A model generated the notes under the pieces. The model was not told the DNA's origin. It worked only from the letters and a program-made list of their open reading frames with translations, and made no database searches. A DNA stretch of 64,000 nucleotides from CAYLPJ01 sp964385465. Lineage in GTDB: Bacteria > Planctomycetota > Phycisphaerae > SM23-33. Positions 59,698-64,000 of the stretch are shown here, in pieces. The DNA is taken from the NCBI GenBank assembly GCA_964385465.1, contig CAYLPJ010000007.1:1-64000 (forward strand), in the 5' to 3' direction. Positions within the stretch are counted from its first letter, which is position 1, and each line of letters opens with the position of its first letter. The translations under genes and the position numbers were made by a program.

Positions 59698-60447
59698 CTA
59701 CCGCCGTTTCGCCGGGACGTAGGGCGGCGGCTTGGGCAGGCGGCCCTTCTTGAGGCGCGGGGCGGGGCCGAGGCCCTCGAGCTTCTTGACCTTCTTCGTG
59801 GTCATCAGCCACTTGTCGAACTCGATGCCGTCCTCGCGCATCGAGAAGGCGATCTCGTGGAGGCCGGGCTTCTCGACGTCGATGTACAGCTTGCCCGGTT
59901 CGCCGGTGTGTCTGCGCTTCGTCCGCTGCTTGCTGCCCCAGACCCACCGGCGCTTGGTCGTCCACTGCATCCGCTGGCCGCTCTCCGGCCAGGTGCCGTC
60001 GATGCCCACGTGCAGGCCGTTGTCCTCCGTCGTCGTCGAGCAGATCCGCGCCCACACGTAGTACCGCCCGGGCGTGTTGAAATGCACCTTGTAGTGCAGC
60101 ACGGCCATCTTGCCCGGCTCGTTGGAGAAGTTCTCGCCCTTGATGAGCTTGTCGCCGTGGCTGCGGCGGGTGTCGGGCAGGACCTCAAGGTACGCCCCGC
60201 CGCCGGCGCCGACGATGTGCACCGGGTCCCCGTCGGGCTCGACCTTCGGACGCGACCGCGCGGTGTACCGATACCACGCCCGCTTGTCGGTCAGCGTCTG
60301 CTTGAAGAAGTGCTCAGCCTCGACGGCGACGTAGCCGCGAACCTCCTCGAAGACGACGTTGGCATCCACGACGGGCTTGGTTGCCTGGTTGGCGTCGCCG
60401 CCGGCGGCGGCCAGGACGGCAGTCGATACGCACGCGATCCAGTGCAT
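59698..60447 (-). CDS. Secreted carbohydrate-binding-like protein
   Basis: 249 residues; GGGAGC precedes the ATG. The signal peptide is short (about 1-15). The body is a beta-sandwich with YVAVEAEHFFKQT, HYKVHFNTPGRYYVWARI, GIDGTWPESGQRM and GLHEIAFSMREDGIEFDKW, which resembles malectin/CBM6 and the C-terminal domain of GH115 enzymes. It should bind saccharide without cleaving it. The tail is basic. It follows the lactonase-type gene on the same strand with 27 bp between them, so one operon is likely. Confidence 0.75.
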   Translation of the reverse strand: MHWIACVSTAVLAAAGGDANQATKPVVDANVVFEEVRGYVAVEAEHFFKQTLTDKRAWYRYTARSRPKVEPDGDPVHIVGAGGGAYLEVLPDTRRSHGDKLIKGENFSNEPGKMAVLHYKVHFNTPGRYYVWARICSTTTEDNGLHVGIDGTWPESGQRMQWTTKRRWVWGSKQRTKRRHTGEPGKLYIDVEKPGLHEIAFSMREDGIEFDKWLMTTKKVKKLEGLGPAPRLKKGRLPKPPPYVPAKRR

Positions 60448-60474
60448 GGGGCTCCCTTTGCGTTGTGGGCGAGG

Positions 60475-61644
60475 CTAGGGCCGCATGACACGCACACACG
60501 CCGGGGACGGGACGGTGATTTCGCACCCGGTGGGCGTCAGCGTCCCGTCGGACGGGTCGATGCGGAATACGACCACGTTGTCGCTGTTGCGGTTGGCGGC
60601 GAGGAGGTAGCGGCCGGTGGGGTCCACGCGGAAGTTCCGCGGGTGCTTGCCCCGCGTGGGCTCGTATTCGACCGGCGTGATCTTGCCCGACGTTCCGTCG
60701 ATCGCGAAGACGACAATGCTCTCGTGCCCGCGATTGGAACCGTAGACGAACTTGCCATTCGGGTGCACCTGCACCTCGGCGCAGTAGCTGCGGCCCTCGT
60801 AGTCGGCGGGCAGCGTGCTGAGCGTCTGGACGGCCGTCAGCGTGCCCTTGGCGGCGTCGTAGGTGCAGGCGATCATCGTCGAGTCCAGCTCGTTGATGAC
60901 GTATGCGAACTTGCCGCTCGGATGGAACGCGAAGTGTCGCGGCCCGGCCCCCGGCGCCGTGGACAGGTGGCCGTGGGGAACCAGCGATGCGGCATTGGCA
61001 TCGAGGCGGTAGATGAGCACCTTGTCCAGGCCGAGGTCGCACGCGAAAGCGAAGCGACCATCCGGCGAAGGGTTGATGGAATGGGCGTGCGGGCCCTTCT
61101 GGCGGCGGGGATGGACGCTCTTGCCCTTGTGCTGGACCAGCGCCGTCCTCTCGCCAAGCCGGCCGTCGGCGGCGAGCTTGTATGCGAACACGTTCCCGCC
61201 GCTGTAGTTCGCCCCCAGCAGGCACTTCCCGTCCGGGCTCAGGGAGAGGTGGCAGGGCGCGCGGCCGCCGCTGGGGCCCCGGTTCAGCGGTGTCAGCGCG
61301 CCGCCGGCGCTGTCGATGGCGAAGGCCGCCACGCCCCCGCCGGGTTTGCCCTCGAACCGCCCGCCCTCCATGACGGAGTAGAGATACCGCCCGCTCGGAT
61401 GCAGTTCCTGGAACGACGGGTTGTCCAACTCGGCGGCGATCTCCGGCTCGCCCAACGTCCCGGCTGCGAGGTCCAGTTCGCACCGCCAGATCGCCCCCCC
61501 GCGCCCCTTGCCTCGCCCGCCGACATACACGCGAAGCTTGCCGCCGGCGCCGGCATCTGCCCCTGCGCCCTCGGCCGCCATGCACGCGGCCGCACACGCC
61601 GCCACGATCAACACCACCGCCCCATGACCGACCTGGACCACCAT
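60475..61644 (-). CDS. Lactonase-family seven-bladed propeller (6-phosphogluconolactonase-like), exported
   Basis: 389 residues. AAGGAG, 8 nt before the ATG at 61644, sets the start; the signal peptide ends near residue 25. Blades are seen as PSFQELHPSGRYLYSVMEGG, PCHLSLSPDGKCLLGANYSGG, GPRHFAFHPSGKFAYVINE, AEVQVHPNGKFVYGSNRG and PRNFRVDPTGRYLLAANR, characteristic of the YbhE/Pgl lactonase family. Export means it is not the cytoplasmic pentose-pathway enzyme; it may hydrolyse sugar lactones in the periplasm. Confidence 0.87.
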   Translation of the reverse strand: MVVQVGHGAVVLIVAACAAACMAAEGAGADAGAGGKLRVYVGGRGKGRGGAIWRCELDLAAGTLGEPEIAAELDNPSFQELHPSGRYLYSVMEGGRFEGKPGGGVAAFAIDSAGGALTPLNRGPSGGRAPCHLSLSPDGKCLLGANYSGGNVFAYKLAADGRLGERTALVQHKGKSVHPRRQKGPHAHSINPSPDGRFAFACDLGLDKVLIYRLDANAASLVPHGHLSTAPGAGPRHFAFHPSGKFAYVINELDSTMIACTYDAAKGTLTAVQTLSTLPADYEGRSYCAEVQVHPNGKFVYGSNRGHESIVVFAIDGTSGKITPVEYEPTRGKHPRNFRVDPTGRYLLAANRNSDNVVVFRIDPSDGTLTPTGCEITVPSPACVRVMRP

Positions 61645-61842
61645 GCCGCATTCTCCTTCGTCCCCGGACACACGCCGGGCTCGCGAGCCCACGTATACGC
61701 GGCTCCCGCCCGCCAGTCAACGGCCGGGAGCCGCCGCATTGGGTGGCTGCGCGTCGTCAGGAATCCCGTCGCGTCGCAGCGCGAGACACGCAACGATCGC
61801 GAACGACCGGCCCGAGGGAGCCGAGGCTTCTTGGCGTCCACA
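61645..61842. other. Intergenic region between the lactonase-type and HzsA-like genes
   Basis: 198 bp, no gene and no convincing promoter visible. Confidence 0.3.
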
Positions 61843-64000
61843 TCACAATCCACTCCCCCGGTCCCGGTCCCTGCCACGCTGCTTTGCCCTGCCCGCAGCG
61901 CGGACGCGGGCGTCGGCGGCGCGGGCGCGTTCGACGAGGTCGTCGGGGATAATCGGTCGCCCGGCGGAGGAGTACTCGTCCATGCCCTCCCACGGGTCCG
62001 GGTAGACGTACTCGACCTGCATTACGCGGGGCAGGTCCCGGCCGGTGCGGTCGTACTTCATCAGCATCTTGCCGCTGTAGGGCGCCCCGGCGTCGACGAA
62101 CGTCACGAGCGTCTCCCATTCATCGGCGGTGAGCCCGCGGCGGACCTTCCGGTGCCTGGGGTGGCGGGTGAGCGTGGTGATCAGCTTGCTGCGGTGCGAG
62201 CCGAACGCCTTGGGCATCGAAAGGAAGAACGACCCCTGGTGGTTGAGCACGCTGACGAGTTGCCCCGGCGCCCGCCCGGCGTAGACCTTGCGGAACCACG
62301 CGCGGCTGTCGCTGTGGTCCATCGGTTCGGTGACGCCGGGACGGTAATGAGGCCAGAGCTCGCGAAACCACTTGTGCAGGTTCTTCGACCCGGGCATGGG
62401 GTCGCCCCATTTCAGCCCGAACAGGCTGCGGTAGGACTGGAGCAGCCCGTAGCCGTCCCGCCGCGAGGAAAACTCGATCCCGGCCTCGGGGTCATTCCGC
62501 GAGTGGCATCGGCCGCACTGCCGGACGAGGATGGGATGGACCATCTCCTCGTAGTCGATCATCCGCCGTGTGCCCCAAGGCGGGGGCTGCGGATGGTCCG
62601 GTCGCCGCCCGCTGGCCGCGAAGGCGGGCGGCTTGGGCCCGATGGCCACCGCGCGCGTTTCGTGGCAACCGATGCATCCCCGGGCCTCGCCGGGCTGGAA
62701 CTCCACGTGCGACCGCATGCGGCGGAGCTCCATGAGGTCGGCGTCGAGGGCCTGGAAGTACACCGGCGTGTAGACGGGCACCTTGAAATATGCCGAGCCG
62801 TCGTCGGCGACCGGCACCGTGCCGATCACCCGCGTGCCGCACCATGTCCACCACCCCACCGTCGTCCCGCCGAAGCCGGGGTAGTGCGGGTACCACCGGA
62901 AGTTGCCCTCCGGGCCCTTGAAGAACGTCCAGTCCGTCCGGTGCGAGATGCGAATGTACTTCACCTCCCCGCGCTCGATCCCAGGCAGGTCCGCGTAGAC
63001 GTCCGAGACATAGCACGTCGCGTGCTCCATCTCGGGACGGGTGGTATCCGGCAGGATCGGCGGCTTCGTTCGGGGGGTCACGGCCATGGGGTACGCCAAC
63101 TCGACGAACGGGTCGCGGGCGACGATCTCCTTGTTTCCCCAGGCGTCCTGGAAGTAGATCGCGAAGCCGAAGGACTCGCCCTTGGCGCGGCCGTTGTCCT
63201 CGCAATGGGCGACCAGCAGGGCCTTGTCGTTCAGCGGGAAAGGTGTCTGGTACCAGCCGCCGCGGAGATGGTTTGCGTCGTGGACGCCGCCTTCGGCAAC
63301 GGGGCGGAGGTCGTTGGGCATCCCGCCTTGCACATCCGTCGAGCCGAATGCCATCGCCCGCAGGGCCTCCGGCTCGTTGAGCCCCTTGCCCGGCGCGATC
63401 TCGATCAGCCAGCCTTCCGGGCAATGATGGTGCCCGGTACCGATGGCGAGGAGTTTCTCCGTGCCGGGCACGGGCATGGCGTCGCGGAGCGAGTAGGGCC
63501 TGCGGAGGTGCTCCTTGAACAGTGCGTCGTTGTACGTGCCGTCCGGACGGACGGTCCAGAGCGTGTGCGGCGGGAAGATGCTCCGCTCCTGGTAGTCCCA
63601 TCGCAGGTAGCCGATCTGGCCGTTCGGCAGCGCGTGCGGATAGCGGTCGTAGTCCTTGTTCCACGTGAGCCGCTTGATCCGCCCCTCGGCCGGCCAGACG
63701 CGGAAGAGGTTCAGCGTCGTGGCGTTCTGCTCCCACCCCCCGCACTCCGACGAGCCGTGCCCGCGGTCGGAGGCGAACACCACCGAGCCGTCGGGCAGGT
63801 AGGTCGGCTCCATGTCGATGTACTTCTCGTCGCCGGTGATCTTCGTCGGACCGGACGTCCGCTCGCCGGTGTCCGGGTCGATGCCGATCTCGTAGAGCTT
63901 CTGCGGCAGCCCGCCGCCCTTGGGACGCTCGTAGTTGCTGTTGCCCTTCCGCCAGTGATTGCCCGGCCAGTGCTCCCAGACGTCCGGCGTCTGCACAGCG
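61843..64000 (-). CDS. HzsA-like diheme protein, N-terminus outside the window
   Basis: At least 717 residues, open at the right edge (only a GTG is near it and it is probably internal). An N-terminal propeller region (ITGDEKYIDMEPTYLPDGSVVFASDRG, then DYDRYPHALPNGQIGYLRWDY) is followed by a middle domain like that of hydrazine synthase alpha subunit. Two c-type heme sites, C-I-G-C-H (62662-62676) and C-G-R-C-H (62503-62517), lie in the C-terminal half. Homologues occur in planctomycetes that do not make hydrazine, and no HzsB/C partner is visible. A redox role in the periplasm is inferred. Confidence 0.78.
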   Translation of the reverse strand, partial: AVQTPDVWEHWPGNHWRKGNSNYERPKGGGLPQKLYEIGIDPDTGERTSGPTKITGDEKYIDMEPTYLPDGSVVFASDRGHGSSECGGWEQNATTLNLFRVWPAEGRIKRLTWNKDYDRYPHALPNGQIGYLRWDYQERSIFPPHTLWTVRPDGTYNDALFKEHLRRPYSLRDAMPVPGTEKLLAIGTGHHHCPEGWLIEIAPGKGLNEPEALRAMAFGSTDVQGGMPNDLRPVAEGGVHDANHLRGGWYQTPFPLNDKALLVAHCEDNGRAKGESFGFAIYFQDAWGNKEIVARDPFVELAYPMAVTPRTKPPILPDTTRPEMEHATCYVSDVYADLPGIERGEVKYIRISHRTDWTFFKGPEGNFRWYPHYPGFGGTTVGWWTWCGTRVIGTVPVADDGSAYFKVPVYTPVYFQALDADLMELRRMRSHVEFQPGEARGCIGCHETRAVAIGPKPPAFAASGRRPDHPQPPPWGTRRMIDYEEMVHPILVRQCGRCHSRNDPEAGIEFSSRRDGYGLLQSYRSLFGLKWGDPMPGSKNLHKWFRELWPHYRPGVTEPMDHSDSRAWFRKVYAGRAPGQLVSVLNHQGSFFLSMPKAFGSHRSKLITTLTRHPRHRKVRRGLTADEWETLVTFVDAGAPYSGKMLMKYDRTGRDLPRVMQVEYVYPDPWEGMDEYSSAGRPIIPDDLVERARAADARVRAAGRAKQRGRDRDRGSGL

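Noticed and set aside
1..64000. CRISPR arrays, rRNA or tRNA genes
   Set aside because: No regularly spaced direct repeats of CRISPR size and no rRNA or tRNA signatures were seen on reading both strands.

Overview
The window is about 64 kb of very GC-rich DNA with dense, mostly intact genes on both strands. The gene content points to a planctomycete, probably of the Phycisphaerae type or a near relative. Evidence is secreted DUF1080/ThuA, sulfatase, DUF4091/GH123-like, right-handed beta-helix, PQQ-propeller, DUF1854, DUF4380-like and HzsA-like proteins mixed with housekeeping genes. This is inference from gene families; no rRNA or tRNA was seen that would settle the taxonomy. A glycyl radical enzyme suggests at least part-time anaerobic life.

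Layout. 1-3.2 kb: an RHS-repeat remnant at the left edge, a DUF1080-ThuA protein and an aldo/keto reductase. 3.2-5.8 kb: a compact XamI-type restriction-modification operon with its own promoter. 5.8-15.7 kb: aldose epimerase, DUF4380-like lipoprotein, sulfatase, beta-helix protein, a formylglycine-generating-enzyme-like protein without the catalytic cysteine pair, and a PQQ-propeller protein. 15.8-19.6 kb: coiled-coil lipoprotein, parvulin, MazG-like protein, DUF1854 protein and a LeuB-type dehydrogenase. 19.8-27.8 kb: a minus-strand operon of four genes, each overlapping the next by 4 bp (GH28/49-like, two DUF4091 proteins, an RsmC-like methyltransferase).

28.0-41.2 kb is the main housekeeping block: a strong sigma70-type promoter, about 450 nt of foldable non-coding sequence ending in an intrinsic terminator, then nusA, infB, ylxP, rbfA, an HhH-GPD protein with a histone-H1-like tail, hisG, a large TPR protein, yebC and a YfcE-like phosphodiesterase. 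41.3-45.8 kb: an operator-like repeat cluster in front of a clan-A glycoside hydrolase, then a URO-D-fold protein and membrane proteins. 45.9-48.9 kb: DUF4190 protein and the minus-strand series ribH, nusB, GxxExxY, ftsY, in which the GxxExxY gene is bracketed by inverted repeats. 49-64 kb: more carbohydrate and sulfate metabolism (Gfo/Idh/MocA oxidoreductase, second URO-D-fold protein, two secreted proteins of unknown function, glycyl radical enzyme, WD40 lipoprotein, second sulfatase with a CBM32-like tail), an internally deleted RhuM gene, a CBM-like protein, a lactonase-type propeller, and a diheme HzsA-like protein that runs off the right edge.

Most accessory genes fit the outside-the-cell degradation of sulfated or acylated polysaccharide: sulfatases, hydrolases and binding proteins are exported, and epimerase, oxidoreductases and dehydrogenases process the sugars. 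The two places most likely to hold something undescribed are the RNA-like region upstream of nusA (28052-28596) and the GxxExxY inverted-repeat cassette between nusB and ftsY (47439-47993).
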